Shown here: positions 8,618 to 17,667 of the stretch, one piece after another
How the letters are laid out: each line of letters starts with the position of its first letter
How positions within the stretch are numbered: the stretch's first letter is position 1
NCBI RefSeq assembly: GCF_030009775.1
Contig: NZ_JASCTH010000019.1
Span: forward strand, 62,001 to 126,000
From: Actinoplanes sandaracinus
GTDB lineage: Bacteria > Actinomycetota > Actinomycetes > Mycobacteriales > Micromonosporaceae
Reading direction: 5' to 3'
Length of the DNA stretch: 64,000 nt
Notes under the pieces: generated by a model
The model's input: the letters and a program-made list of their open reading frames with translations, nothing else
Databases searched by the model: none
What the model was told of the DNA's origin: nothing
Translations under genes and position numbers: made by a program

Positions 8618-8651
8618 AGCGGCCGGCACGGCGGAGACCGTGCCGGCCGCT
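8618..8651. terminator. Hairpin between convergent genes
   Basis: A perfect 14-bp stem, agcggccggcacgg against ccgtgccggccgct, with a 6-nt loop lies between the converging ends of the GAP-family gene and the oxidoreductase gene. It lacks a strong U-tract but fits a shared terminator of high-GC DNA. Confidence 0.7.
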
Positions 8652-8655
8652 CCGG

Positions 8656-10590
8656 TCAGCGCGCGGCGGCGATGTTCTCGGCGGTGCGCGACGCCAGCGC
8701 CATGATGGTGATCATCGGGTTGGTGCCGGACGGGGTCGGGAACGCCGACGCGTCGCCGATCCACACGCCGGGTGTGTCGTGCAGTTCGCCGCGCGGGTCG
8801 GCGACGCTGGTGGCCGGGTCGGCGCCCATCCGGCAGCTCCCCATCTGGTGTGCGGAGAACAGGGTCATGCCGCCGGCCCGCAGCGGCACCCGCTGGGCGG
8901 CCGCGATGTAGGCGTCCAGGTCGTCGCCCTCGCTCCAGCCGCCGAGGCCGTGGGCGAGCACCCTGATCTTGCGGGCGCCGGCCGCGTGGTGCAGCCGGAT
9001 CTCCGCGGCCAGGGCGCGGTGGGTGTTGCGGATGTCGAGTTCGTCGTCGAGCGAGTACCAGGCGACCGTGTCACCGGCCGCGCCGAGGGTGACCCGGCCG
9101 TGCCCACGGTCGCGGATCAGGCCGATGAACGATCCGTTGTCGCGGTAATCGGCCATCGCCTGCTTGTGTTCGGCGGCGGTGGTGAACGGCAGCGCGGACG
9201 CGCCGAGCGCGGTGGTGTACTGCACGCTCTCCATCAGGAAGCCGTGACCGTCCTCGACGTCGGCGAACTCGTTGACCAGGCCGGCCTGCGGCGGGCCCCA
9301 CCAGGCCCGCATGTCGGAGCCGTAGTCGCCCATGGTGACGGTGCACGGGTGCAGTCGCAGGTACCGCCCGGCCGCGGGGCCGCCCAGGCCGGACCGCAGC
9401 AGCACACCCGGGGACTCCAGCGCGCCGGCGGCGACCACGACGACCGGGGCGCGGACCGTCACGGTCGCCGACGACGTGCCGTCCTCGCTGGTCCAGTGGC
9501 CCCGCACGCCGGCGGCGCGGCCCTGCTCGACCAGGATGCGGTCGGCGCGGCAGCCGTCGACGACGCGGGCGTCGTGGTCGGCGACCGCGGATTCCAGGTA
9601 GACCTTGACCGTGGAGCGTTTCGCGCCGGACCGGTCGCCGAAACCGAGGTGCCCGGCGATCGCGGCGTCGTGGCGTTTCTCGTCCCAGTTGCGGTGCACG
9701 GTGGCGAAGGACCAGCCCAGGGCCTCCGCGCCGCGGAACATCGCCTCGTGGACGCGGTTGAGTTCGGAGCACTGATCGGTGACCGACAGCTCCCGCCAGA
9801 CGGCGTCGAGGTGACGGTCGAAGGCGGCGGTGGCGAGGTCGGTGAGGCCGTGCTCGGTGGCCCACTCCCGTCGTACCCCGTCTCTGGTCCTGAGGCAGTT
9901 GGTCCAATTGATCACCGTGCCGCCGCCGAGGCCCGCGCCGGCCATCAGCGTCAGGTTGAGGTCGCCGGTCGGGGTGGGGCCGCCACGCCAGTAGGAGGAC
10001 CGGTAGGCGGCGAGTTCGAGCTGGTGGAAGTCGGCCTCGGTGCGGTAGCGGCCGGCTTCCAGGACCACGACGCGGGCGCCGGTGGCGGCGAGCCGGCCGG
10101 CGATCAGGCCGCCGCCCGCGCCGGAGCCGATCACCACGACGTCGGCTTCCAGGTCGAGGTCTCCGTGTGGCCGCAGCGGGGTGATCGGGCGTTCGCCGGC
10201 CGGCACGTCGACGGGGACCGGGCCCGGATAGCCCAACCGGTCCCAGTTCGGGTTGCGGCCGGACGCGTCGGTGATCCCGTAGGTCATCAGCAGAACCATG
10301 CTGGTCAGCGTGGCGGTCTCGGGGATGGCCCGGAGCATCTGCTCGCGCGCCGCCTGCGGCGAGGTGAGGAAGCCGTGCTCGGCGAGGGCGTCGAAGAGGC
10401 CGGCGACCGCCTGCCGCTGTTCAGCCGGCAGACCCGCGAGCAGAGCGAGCACCCCCTGGTCAGCGCCGGTGTCGGTGGCGCGGCGGGCCCAGAACCCGTC
10501 GCTGTCGCCGGGGTGGTCGATGGGAGGGACGACGGTGTCGCAGAAGAGGCGCAACACCTGCGTCTGGTCCGGAGTGAGGATGTCAGTCAC
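8656..10590 (-). CDS. GMC-type FAD-dependent oxidoreductase
   Basis: 644 residues. The first ~140 form a helical LTPDQ..LRLFCDTVVPP region like the N-terminal extension of long-chain alcohol oxidases. The FAD ADP-binding motif VVIGSGAGGGLIAGRLA follows at about 153-170, ending in VVVLEAGRY. GMC signatures follow, such as AGAGLGGGTVINWTNC, and the C-terminal block HQMGSCRMGADP...GDASAFPTPSGTNP is diagnostic and includes the FAD-contacting region. Expected chemistry is oxidation of a primary alcohol or sterol-like substrate; the substrate is unknown. It is divergent from the crotonase gene, and the two may share a catabolic pathway (inference). Confidence 0.88.
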   Translation of the reverse strand: MTDILTPDQTQVLRLFCDTVVPPIDHPGDSDGFWARRATDTGADQGVLALLAGLPAEQRQAVAGLFDALAEHGFLTSPQAAREQMLRAIPETATLTSMVLLMTYGITDASGRNPNWDRLGYPGPVPVDVPAGERPITPLRPHGDLDLEADVVVIGSGAGGGLIAGRLAATGARVVVLEAGRYRTEADFHQLELAAYRSSYWRGGPTPTGDLNLTLMAGAGLGGGTVINWTNCLRTRDGVRREWATEHGLTDLATAAFDRHLDAVWRELSVTDQCSELNRVHEAMFRGAEALGWSFATVHRNWDEKRHDAAIAGHLGFGDRSGAKRSTVKVYLESAVADHDARVVDGCRADRILVEQGRAAGVRGHWTSEDGTSSATVTVRAPVVVVAAGALESPGVLLRSGLGGPAAGRYLRLHPCTVTMGDYGSDMRAWWGPPQAGLVNEFADVEDGHGFLMESVQYTTALGASALPFTTAAEHKQAMADYRDNGSFIGLIRDRGHGRVTLGAAGDTVAWYSLDDELDIRNTHRALAAEIRLHHAAGARKIRVLAHGLGGWSEGDDLDAYIAAAQRVPLRAGGMTLFSAHQMGSCRMGADPATSVADPRGELHDTPGVWIGDASAFPTPSGTNPMITIMALASRTAENIAAAR

Positions 10591-10700
10591 TGAGCGGTCC
10601 TCCTGCTTCGGTGGAGAAGTGACCTCAATGTACGACCGTAAATGCGCTGCTAAGGGATCATGGGACGATCAAGATCTGTACGTTCGTCAAGGAGGCTACG

Positions 10701-11468
10701 GTGACCGAGGACCTGTCCGTCGTGCTCGAAGAGGGTGTCGCGCTGCTGGAGATGCGGCGGCCACCGGCCAACCACTTCGACGAGGCACTGATCGGGCAGA
10801 TCGTCGACGTCGCGAGCGGCCTGGACCACGATCCGGCCTGCCGGGTGATCATCCTGGCGTCGGAGGGCAGGCACTTCTGCGCCGGCGCCGACTTCGGTGG
10901 CGGCGAGTTCGCACGCGACCATGTGACGGCGGCGGAGCGCCTGTACCGGCGGGCGGCGGAGTTGTTCGACGTGCGTACCCCGATCATCGCGGCCGTGCAG
11001 GGCACCGCGGTCGGCGGCGGCCTCGGGCTGGCGTGTTCAGCGGACTTCCGGGTCGCCGAGCCGTCGACCCGGTTCGTGGCCAACTTCGCCCGGCTCGGCT
11101 TTCACCAGGGCTTCGGCACGAGCGTCACGCTGCCGGAGATCGTGGGCCGGCAGGCCGCCGCGGACATGCTGCTGACCGGGCGCCGGATCGGTGGCGAGGA
11201 GGCCGCGCGGATCGGGCTGGCCGACCGTCTCGCCGAGCCGGGCCGGCTGCGCGAGGTGGCGCGACTGCTGGCCGCGGAGATCGCGGCGTCGGCGCCGCTG
11301 GCGATCCGGTCGATCCGGGCCACGCTGCGCGAGGGTCTGGCCGAGCGGGTCCGGCAGGCGCTGGATCACGAACTCGCCGAGCAGAAGATCCACTGGGCGA
11401 CGAAGGACAGCGCCGAGGGCATCGCCGCCAGCCTGGAACGCCGTGCCCCGGTCTTCCAGGGCGAATAG
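10701..11468 (+). CDS. Enoyl-CoA hydratase/isomerase (crotonase) family protein
   Basis: 255 residues from GTG with AAGGAGG 6 nt upstream. The crotonase fold shows the two oxyanion-hole segments HFCAGADF (about 58-65) and GTAVGGGLGLACSADFRVA (about 98-116), and the later GFHQGFGTSVTLPEIVG segment where many hydratases carry catalytic Glu. In that position here the usual GxxPxxG pattern is altered, so activity could be hydratase, isomerase or another crotonase reaction. Substrates are acyl-CoA thioesters. The neighbouring oxidoreductase suggests fatty-acid or sterol-type metabolism. Confidence 0.88.
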   Translation: MTEDLSVVLEEGVALLEMRRPPANHFDEALIGQIVDVASGLDHDPACRVIILASEGRHFCAGADFGGGEFARDHVTAAERLYRRAAELFDVRTPIIAAVQGTAVGGGLGLACSADFRVAEPSTRFVANFARLGFHQGFGTSVTLPEIVGRQAAADMLLTGRRIGGEEAARIGLADRLAEPGRLREVARLLAAEIAASAPLAIRSIRATLREGLAERVRQALDHELAEQKIHWATKDSAEGIAASLERRAPVFQGE

Positions 11469-11501
11469 GCGAGAGCCATCCTGGCGCCGGGCTCCCCGGC
11501 G

Positions 11502-11972
11502 TCAGCCGGCCGTTCTTCCGCCCTGGTCCAGCGGTTGACCGTCCAGCGGTTGACCGGTCGGCCGGCGAGCCCCGGACGAGAAGAAGTGCCGGCGGACCTG
11601 GGCGCGGCACAGGTTCACACCGATCCAGCCGACCGTGCCCAGGGTGACAAGGATGCCGACGCCCAGGATCAGGCCGAGCTGCCCAACCGCCCACACCGCC
11701 GCCAGCACGAACGCCTGCGCGAGCGCCGCGACCACCCAGGCGGACGCCCGGCCGCGCGGGAACATCTTCGCCGCCGCGGCCGACAGCAGGCCGCCGAACA
11801 GCAGGCCGCCGATCGCCGTGTACGCGTGGACGCCGCCGTTCGCCGGCAGGGTGGGCCAGAAGTTCACCACCACGAACACCACGAACAGGATCCCGACCAT
11901 GTTGATCATCAGCTGGATCCAGAGCAGTGCCCGGGTCTGTTCGGCATAGGGCGGCAGCGGCGTCGAAGTCAC
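11502..11972 (-). CDS. Four-helix membrane protein, unknown function
   Basis: 156 residues from GTG at 11972. Four hydrophobic segments are visible: LLWIQLMINMVGILFVVFVVV, YTAIGGLLFGGLLSAAAA, VVAALAQAFVLAAVWAV and LGLILGVGILVTLGTVGWIGV. A basic C-terminal tail carries a GQPLDGQPLDQGG repeat. No domain is recognised. There is no Shine-Dalgarno sequence, and TAGAGT at 11981-11986 (minus) ends 8 nt before the start, suggesting its own leaderless promoter separate from the upstream molybdate genes. Confidence 0.7.
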   Translation of the reverse strand: MTSTPLPPYAEQTRALLWIQLMINMVGILFVVFVVVNFWPTLPANGGVHAYTAIGGLLFGGLLSAAAAKMFPRGRASAWVVAALAQAFVLAAVWAVGQLGLILGVGILVTLGTVGWIGVNLCRAQVRRHFFSSGARRPTGQPLDGQPLDQGGRTAG

Positions 11973-12030
11973 GAACGGCGACTCTAGCGCCCGCCCGCGG
12001 GTGCTCGCCTCGGGTGGGGGCGGGCCTGGG

Positions 12031-13071
12031 TCAGGCCTGGTAGGCGCGGGTCTCGGTGGCCTTGACGGCGACCCAGAGCTCCCGGCCCGGCGACAGGTCG
12101 AGCTGGGCGGCGGCGGCCGGCGTGATGTCGGCCGCCACGCTGATCGGCCCGTCGAGGCGGACCCGCAGGTTGTCGCCGTGGTGCTGGACGTCGTCGAGCA
12201 CCACCGGCCAGGTGTTGCGCGGGCTGCCGTCCGGCCGGTGCGCGTGCAGGGCGACGGCCGCCGGCGAGAAGGCCACGAAGGCGTCACCGTGCACAGTGTC
12301 GGTGCTGGTCAGGGTAAAGCCGCCGGGCAGCGAGACGACATGGCCGGCACCGTGGCCGCGGTACAGGTTGAGGCCGACGAGCCGCGCCACGTAATCGGTG
12401 CGCGGCCGCGCGGTGATGGTGACCGCGTCGCCTTCCTGCACCACCCGGCCCTGCTCGACGATGACGAGGCGGTCGGCGAGGACCAGGGCGTCCAGCGGAT
12501 CGTGGGTGACCAGCAACGTGGCGCCGGGGTGCGCGGCCAGGTGCCGCCGCAGTTCGCCGCGGGTCTCCAGGCGGGTGCGGGCGTCCAGGGCGGCGAGCGG
12601 CTCGTCGAGCAGCAGCAGCACCGGGTCGACGGCGAGCGCGCGGGCCAGGGCGACCCGCTGCGCCTGCCCGCCGGACAGGTTACGGGGTTTGCGGCGGCCG
12701 TGGTCGGCGAGCCCGACGCGCTCCAGCCAACGGTCGGCGACGGCGTGCGCGGAACGCCGGTCCATGCCGTGCCGCCGCGGTCCGAAGGCCACGTTGTCGC
12801 GGGCGCTGAGGTGCGGGAACAGCAGGTAGTCCTGGAAGACGACGCCGATCGGGCGTTTCTCCGGCGGAACCCGGCGCAGGTCCTCACCGTCGAGCCGCAG
12901 GTGGCCGCCGGCGAGCGGGGCCAACCCGGCGAGGGCGCGCAGCGCGGTGGTCTTGCCGGCGCCGTTCGGCCCGAGCAGAGCCACCGTCTCCCCCGGCGCG
13001 ATCCGCAACACGACATCCAGGTGGAAAGCGTCGCGGTTCACCACCAGGTGAGCATCGAGGAGAGCGGTCAC
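12031..13071 (-). CDS. modC: Molybdate ABC transporter ATP-binding protein
   Basis: 346 residues from GTG. Walker A GPNGAGKTT (about 34-42), Q-loop VVFQDYLLFPHLS, signature LSGGQAQRVALARAL, Walker B LLLLDEPLAALD and switch His LVTHDP are all present. After residue ~250 comes a MOP/TOBE-type domain ending VAVKATETRAYQA, the regulatory molybdate-binding part of ModC. It should power uptake through ModB at the inner face of the membrane. It is the last gene of a leftward operon regulator-modA-modB-modC, 46 bp after modB. Confidence 0.92.
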   Translation of the reverse strand: MTALLDAHLVVNRDAFHLDVVLRIAPGETVALLGPNGAGKTTALRALAGLAPLAGGHLRLDGEDLRRVPPEKRPIGVVFQDYLLFPHLSARDNVAFGPRRHGMDRRSAHAVADRWLERVGLADHGRRKPRNLSGGQAQRVALARALAVDPVLLLLDEPLAALDARTRLETRGELRRHLAAHPGATLLVTHDPLDALVLADRLVIVEQGRVVQEGDAVTITARPRTDYVARLVGLNLYRGHGAGHVVSLPGGFTLTSTDTVHGDAFVAFSPAAVALHAHRPDGSPRNTWPVVLDDVQHHGDNLRVRLDGPISVAADITPAAAAQLDLSPGRELWVAVKATETRAYQA

Positions 13072-13117
13072 GGCGCGGCCGTCTCGCCTGCGCCGCGGAC
13101 GGCGGGCAGGAAGAAGC

Positions 13118-13903
13118 TCACGGCGCGGTCAGCCAGCGGTCGCGGAGCCCCGCCAGGATGGCGACCGAGACGACCAGCAGGATCAGGCTGAGCACGACCG
13201 CTCCCTCCAGATCGCCGCTCTCCATCGTCTGGTAGACGGCGAGCGGCATGGTCTGCGTGACACCCGGATAGTTCCCGGCGAAGGTTATCGTCGCCCCGAA
13301 CTCGCCGAGCGCACGCGCCCAGCACAGCACCGCCCCGGCCGCGATCCCCGGCGCCACCAGCGGCAACGTCACATGCGTGAACGTCGTCCACCGGGTCGAG
13401 CCGAGGGTGGCGGCGGCCTCCTCGTAACGGCTGTCGGCGCCGCGCAGCGCCCCCTCGACCGCGATCACCAGAAACGGCAGCGCCACGAACGACTCGGCGA
13501 TCACCACGCCGGCGGTGGTGAACGGCAGCGTGATCCCGAACGTCGTGTCCAGCCACTGGCCGACCAGCCCGCGCCGGCCCAGGGCGAGCAGCAGGGCGAT
13601 GCCCCCGACGACCGGCGGCAGCACCAGCGGGACGGTGATCAGCGCCCGGACCAGCCGCCGGCCCGGAAACTCGACCCGGGCCAGCAGCCACGCCAGCGGC
13701 ACCCCGAGCAGCAGGCACAGCACGGTCGCCAGTGACGACGTCAGCAGCGACAACCTCAGCGCCTCGACGACGCGCGGCTCGGCGAGCCGGGCCGGCAGGG
13801 TCGCCCACGGCGTGCGCGCCAGCAGGCCCACGAGCGGCAGGATCAAAAAGATCAAGCCCAGGACCGCGGGCACCAGCAGGGGTACGGGCACACGCTTGGT
13901 CAT
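13118..13903 (-). CDS. modB: Molybdate ABC transporter permease
   Basis: 261 residues, MTKRVPVPLL start. About six membrane helices, and the EAA loop EEAAATLGSTRWTTFTHVTLPLVAPGI (about 165-190) that docks on ModC. GEFGATITFAGN and MPLAVYQTMESGD are typical of ModB/CysT-like permeases. ATG 13903 lies 5 bp after the modA stop, so translation is probably coupled. A longer frame upstream overlaps modA and is not credible. Confidence 0.92.
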   Translation of the reverse strand: MTKRVPVPLLVPAVLGLIFLILPLVGLLARTPWATLPARLAEPRVVEALRLSLLTSSLATVLCLLLGVPLAWLLARVEFPGRRLVRALITVPLVLPPVVGGIALLLALGRRGLVGQWLDTTFGITLPFTTAGVVIAESFVALPFLVIAVEGALRGADSRYEEAAATLGSTRWTTFTHVTLPLVAPGIAAGAVLCWARALGEFGATITFAGNYPGVTQTMPLAVYQTMESGDLEGAVVLSLILLVVSVAILAGLRDRWLTAP

Positions 13904-13908
13904 GATGG

Positions 13909-14676
13909 TCAGGGCGCCTGGAATCCGGCCTCGGTGAGGACCCTCACCCCGTCGGCGGAGAGCACGTAGTCGACGAACGCCCGCGCCCCACCGGGGTTCT
14001 TCGCGGTCGTGAGCACGACGATCGGGTAGTCGTTGACCGCCTTCGCCGACTCGGGGAACTCGACGGCGTCGACGGCGGCCGCGGACGCTTTCGCGTCGGT
14101 GCGGTAGACCAGAGCGGCGTCCACCTCGCCGAGTCTCACCTTGGACAGCGCCGCCTTGACGTCCTGCTCCAGCGTGACCGGGGTGACCTTGACGCCGGAC
14201 GCGTCGATCGCCGTCCTGGCGGCGGCCCCGCACGGCACCGCCTCGGCGCAGAGCGCCACCTTGAGCCCGGGGCCGGTCAGGCCGGACAGCCCGGTGATGC
14301 CTTTCGGGTTGCCCTTGGCGACCGCGATGACGAGCTGGTTCCTGACGAAGGTGGCCGGTGTGCCGGCGTCGGCGACGGCCGCCATGTTCTTGGGCGACGC
14401 CGACGCGAACACGTCGGCCGGCGCGCCCTCGTTGATCTGGGTGGCCAGCGCCGAGCTGCCGGCGAAGTTGAACGTGACTTCGACGCCCGGGTGGGTGGAC
14501 TCGAACCGCTTGCCGAGCGTGGTGAACGACTCGGTCAGCGACGCGGCGGCGAACACGGTGACCGGCCCGGTGACCGAGCCGCTCTTCTCAGCCGCCGCCG
14601 GGCCGGTGCCGCCCCCGCAACCGGCGAGGACGATCAGGGACGTGAGCCCGATGGTCGCGGCGATGCGGATCCTCAA
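13909..14676 (-). CDS. modA: Molybdate-binding lipoprotein
   Basis: 255 residues. The N-terminus is a lipoprotein signal with lipobox LAGC, so the protein is anchored outside the membrane. The mature part has the ModA pattern VTVFAAASLTESF, the NFAGSSALATQI oxyanion-binding segment, ADVFASAS, and EVDAALVYRTDA near the C-terminus. The start is TTG at 14676 inside a TTGA overlap with the upstream gene, backed by AAGGGGAGG 5 nt before it. This rare start plus overlap suggests translation coupled to the regulator gene. Confidence 0.93.
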   Translation of the reverse strand: MRIRIAATIGLTSLIVLAGCGGGTGPAAAEKSGSVTGPVTVFAAASLTESFTTLGKRFESTHPGVEVTFNFAGSSALATQINEGAPADVFASASPKNMAAVADAGTPATFVRNQLVIAVAKGNPKGITGLSGLTGPGLKVALCAEAVPCGAAARTAIDASGVKVTPVTLEQDVKAALSKVRLGEVDAALVYRTDAKASAAAVDAVEFPESAKAVNDYPIVVLTTAKNPGGARAFVDYVLSADGVRVLTEAGFQAP

Positions 14677-15083
14677 CTGGTCCTCCCCTTGGACGGCACG
14701 CGCTCCACGACGACCGTGGTGGATTTAATCACTGCCACGGCGACCGAGCCGACCCGCAGGTCGAGCTCGTCGACGGCCTCGCGGCTCATCAGCGACACCA
14801 CGCGGAACGGTCCGCATTGAATGTCCACCTGGGCCATGACGGTGTCCTTGACGACCGCGGTCACGATGCCCCGCAGCCGGTTGCGGGCCGAGGACGCGTC
14901 GGCCCGCTCGTCGGGGTCGTTGCCCGCCGCGCGCACGAACGCGGCCAGTTCGGCCCCGTCGACCACCCGGTGCCCGGCCTCGTCCCGCCCGGCCGGCAGC
15001 CGGCCGGCGTCGATCCAGCGGCGCACCGTGTCCGCGCTGACGCCGAGCAGTTCCGCGGCCTCACCGATCCGAAACACCGTCAC
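14673..15083 (-). CDS. HTH-TOBE (molbindin-like) regulator of molybdate operon
   Basis: 136 residues from GTG at 15083. Residues 1-50 are a MerR/excisionase-like helix-turn-helix (FRIGEAAELLGVSADTVRRW, followed by wing-like AGRLPAGRDEAGHRVV). Residues ~70-136 form one TOBE/Mop domain (SARNRLRGIVTAVVKDTV ... VAVAVIKSTTVVVERV) that binds molybdate-type oxyanions in related proteins. It is the first gene of the mod operon and overlaps modA by 4 bp, so it likely senses cytoplasmic molybdate and controls its own operon. E. coli ModE uses a different HTH and two TOBE units. Confidence 0.85.
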   Translation of the reverse strand: MTVFRIGEAAELLGVSADTVRRWIDAGRLPAGRDEAGHRVVDGAELAAFVRAAGNDPDERADASSARNRLRGIVTAVVKDTVMAQVDIQCGPFRVVSLMSREAVDELDLRVGSVAVAVIKSTTVVVERVPSKGRTS

Positions 15084-15096
15084 GCCGAGCACTCTA
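15084..15096 (-). promoter_or_regulatory. TAGAGT box, candidate leaderless promoter of the mod operon
   Basis: On the minus strand TAGAGT (15096-15091) is followed by 7 nt and GTG 15083. No Shine-Dalgarno sequence precedes the GTG. Confidence 0.5.
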
Positions 15097-15241
15097 GCGG
15101 TTCCGCAGATGCAGCCCGGTGTGGGCTTTCTCTGTCGCACCTTCGGCTGTCTGCCTCAGTTATTCCGGGCATCTGCGGCAGCACTTCATGGCCGGCCGTC
15201 GCGGCCCGCGCCGCCACCTCGTCAGCGCTGCCGCCGACCGG

Positions 15242-16705
15242 TCAGGCCAGTCGGGCCGCTCGGCGCGGATGACGCCCGGCGGGTTGCGGGAGGGCGGCGG
15301 CGAGGCGGTCGGCCTGGGCGCGGATCTCCGGCACGGCGGTGGCCTCCCACAGCCGGCCCCGGCGCAGCGGGCCGACCAGCCACAGGCCGGGCCGGGCCTG
15401 GCCGTTGGTGTCGGTGTCGATGCCGAGCCGGTGCGGGCCGGTGCGGACCAGGCCGTCCGCGAGCAGATCGCTGAGGAGCGGGCCGGCCGAGCAGGGCAGC
15501 GGGCCGGGGCCGGTGCAGGTGACGACCGCCGCGTACCGCCGCGGTCGTTCGCCGTCGACCGTGACCACGAGGCCACCGCCGGGGTGCGGCTCGATCGAGG
15601 TGAGCCGGCCCGCCCGGAGCCTGAGCAGGCCCTGCTCGCGCAGGTCGGCGACGCGGGCGGCGACCGGAGGCGCCATGCGGTGCCGGTGCACCTCCCAGTG
15701 CCGCTGGCAGTGGCGCAGGAACCGGGCCTGGGCGTCCGCGTCGAGGGCCGACCACAGGCGGTCGGCCTGGGTGCGGACGTGGTCGACGACGGCGGTCCAG
15801 TCGGCGCCGGCTTCGACTGCCTCCCGTACCCGGCGGACCAGCGGCCCGAGGGACGCGGAGGCCGGCAGGCCGAGATCGACGGCGGGTGCGGGCCGGCGCG
15901 GGTGGGCCAGCGGCGGCAGACCCCGGCGCGACAGGGCCTCGACGGGTACGCGGCGCGCGCCCCGGGTGAGTGTCAGGGCGACGTCGACCGCGGTCAGGCC
16001 GGTGCCGAGCAGCAGCACCGGCTCGTCGGCCGGCACCGCTTCGAGGGCTCCGGGCGCCCACGGATCGGCGATGAAGGCGTGGTCGCGGCGGGCGGCATCG
16101 CTGACGGCGGACGGCACGCACGGCGGCGGGTTGCCGAGGGCCAGGATCACGTGATCGGCGCGGACCTCGCCGCCGGCGTCGTCGGTGACGATGTGACGGG
16201 GCCCGTCGGCGCGTACCCCGACGGCTGTGGCCCGGTGATGAGCCAGCCGTGGCCCGGCCGCGGCGGCGAACTGGTCGGCGAGGTAGTCGCCGAACCAGGC
16301 GCGGGGCAGGAAGTCGCCGGGTTCGGCCGGCCGGCCGCGGTCGCGGCACCAGCGCAGCAGGTGCTGCGGGTCACCGCTGTCGGCGCTCATCGCGGCGGCG
16401 CGGGAGTTGAGCAGGTGCCAGGGTTCGGCCGCGCCGTAGGCGACACCCCGTCCGGGACGGCTCTCGGGGGAGATCAGGACTGTCCGCCATGCGGAATCTC
16501 GCGTGATCGCGCGGGCGGCGAGCACTCCGCTGCAGCCTCCTCCCACGATCGCGACGGTGCCGAGATGGGGCCCGGTGCGGGCGGCCGTGGCGGGCTCACG
16601 CGTGAGAGTGCTGGTCACCGTGGTGCCATCGCGTTCGTTGGCCGCTTCGTGCAGTGCTCCGGCATCGCGTCCTCCCGGCGTCTGGGTCTCCCCCCAGACA
16701 ACCAC
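15242..16705 (-). CDS. FAD/NAD(P)-binding protein, YdhS/HpyO-like
   Basis: 487 residues if GTG 16705 is used; GTG 16618 (VTSTLTREP) gives 458 and leaves a more usual distance to the Rossmann motif. Neither has a good ribosome binding site. The dinucleotide motif VAIVGGGCSGVLAARAI is followed by GRGVAYGAAEPWHLLNSRA, typical of the FAD-NAD(P)-binding family that includes YdhS. A second nucleotide-binding stretch, VLLLGTGLTAVDVALTL, lies mid-protein. C-terminal RPGLWLVGPLRRGRLWEATAVPEIR is also family-like. Substrate unknown; probably a flavin monooxygenase or oxidoreductase. Divergent from the SnoaL-like gene. Confidence 0.8.
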   Translation of the reverse strand: MVVWGETQTPGGRDAGALHEAANERDGTTVTSTLTREPATAARTGPHLGTVAIVGGGCSGVLAARAITRDSAWRTVLISPESRPGRGVAYGAAEPWHLLNSRAAAMSADSGDPQHLLRWCRDRGRPAEPGDFLPRAWFGDYLADQFAAAAGPRLAHHRATAVGVRADGPRHIVTDDAGGEVRADHVILALGNPPPCVPSAVSDAARRDHAFIADPWAPGALEAVPADEPVLLLGTGLTAVDVALTLTRGARRVPVEALSRRGLPPLAHPRRPAPAVDLGLPASASLGPLVRRVREAVEAGADWTAVVDHVRTQADRLWSALDADAQARFLRHCQRHWEVHRHRMAPPVAARVADLREQGLLRLRAGRLTSIEPHPGGGLVVTVDGERPRRYAAVVTCTGPGPLPCSAGPLLSDLLADGLVRTGPHRLGIDTDTNGQARPGLWLVGPLRRGRLWEATAVPEIRAQADRLAAALPQPAGRHPRRAARLA

Positions 16706-16976
16706 ATAACCCGTAGGTTTTATAGGTGATGGCGGGCGTGTTACAGGGATTTCATCGGTCCAGCCCGGCGGACATTTGCCCCCGAAGGAATGCGATCGCC
16801 GGGAAATCGTTTCGCCGGCCGTTAATACATGAGTCGTTCCGCAAATAGTTGTTAACCGATGCGGTCTTTTCGCCGGAGTCCAACGTGGATATGGTGATCA
16901 CCGCTTTGGAACTACGGGGGGTAATCAAAGTGCGACACATCAAACCCCCGGCCCCTCGCTGGAAGGACTTCTAGTC

Positions 16977-17618
16977 TTGTCTGAGACCCCGTTGTGGCTG
17001 CAGGGCCGCTCTGCCGTCATCGAGGCCGCTGACCCGTCCGAGTTCCGTCACGGCACTCCGGACTACCACCTGTCACACGTCGTGATGCCCGAGCAGCGCA
17101 CCACCAACCACGCCCCCGGCTCGCTGGAGGCGATCGTCGAGTCCATCGTGCAGGTCTTCGAGATGGAGGTCTCGCACAAGAAGGACCCGGCGACCTGGGT
17201 CTCCATGGTCAGCGAGCGTTTCCGCACCAACATCAACGGTGGCGGCTGGGCGTCCGCGCAGGACATCGCCGACCAGGGCAGCTACAACGTGCTCATCGGT
17301 GACAGCCCGTTCTACCGGGTCGGCAAGGAGTCGTTCGACAGCCAGCACGACATCTTCCACGGCGCGTTCCCGAACGGCTTCTACTGGGAGGTCCTCGAGG
17401 TTCTCAGCCCGCCGCCGGTGGTCGCCTTCAAGTGGCGGCACTGGGGCGCCTTCGAGGGCGAGTACCACGGCTTCAAGCCGAACGGGAAGACCATCGAGAT
17501 GTTCGGCATGAGCGTCGCCAAGGTCGACGACGACCTGAAGCTGCTCGAGGTCGAGCACTACTACGACCCGAACGCGTTCCTCGGCACGCTGACCGGCGGC
17601 TGCCCGATCGCCCACTGA
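16977..17618 (+). CDS. SnoaL-like (NTF2-fold) protein
   Basis: 213 residues. The frame opens with TTG at 16977; AAGGA lies 9 nt before it, supporting this rare start, and no ATG or GTG exists before residue 37. The protein has the compact alpha+beta makeup of SnoaL-like/ester-cyclase NTF2-fold proteins: helix SLEAIVESIVQVFEMEVS, then strands such as YNVLIGDSPFYRVG, GFYWEVLEVLSPPPVVAFKWRHWG and KTIEMFGMSVAKVDDDLKLLEVEHYYD. Family members catalyse aldol-type ring closure or small-molecule isomerisation, or only bind ligands. The substrate is unknown and family placement is from pattern only. Confidence 0.7.
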   Translation: MSETPLWLQGRSAVIEAADPSEFRHGTPDYHLSHVVMPEQRTTNHAPGSLEAIVESIVQVFEMEVSHKKDPATWVSMVSERFRTNINGGGWASAQDIADQGSYNVLIGDSPFYRVGKESFDSQHDIFHGAFPNGFYWEVLEVLSPPPVVAFKWRHWGAFEGEYHGFKPNGKTIEMFGMSVAKVDDDLKLLEVEHYYDPNAFLGTLTGGCPIAH

Positions 17619-17635
17619 CGACGGGCCCCCTGCCC

Positions 17636-17665
17636 GGCCGGTGCCGCTGCCCCGCGGCGCCGGCC
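17636..17665. terminator. Hairpin between convergent genes
   Basis: ggccggtgccgc pairs with gcggcgccggcc (12 bp including one T-G pair) around a 6-nt loop. It sits between the converging SnoaL-like and MerR-peroxiredoxin genes. No U-tract. Confidence 0.65.
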
Positions 17666-17667
17666 GT

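Noticed and set aside
16752..16943. 63-codon minus-strand frame between the FAD protein and the SnoaL-like gene
   Set aside because: No ribosome binding site or recognisable sequence; it occupies the divergent promoter region.
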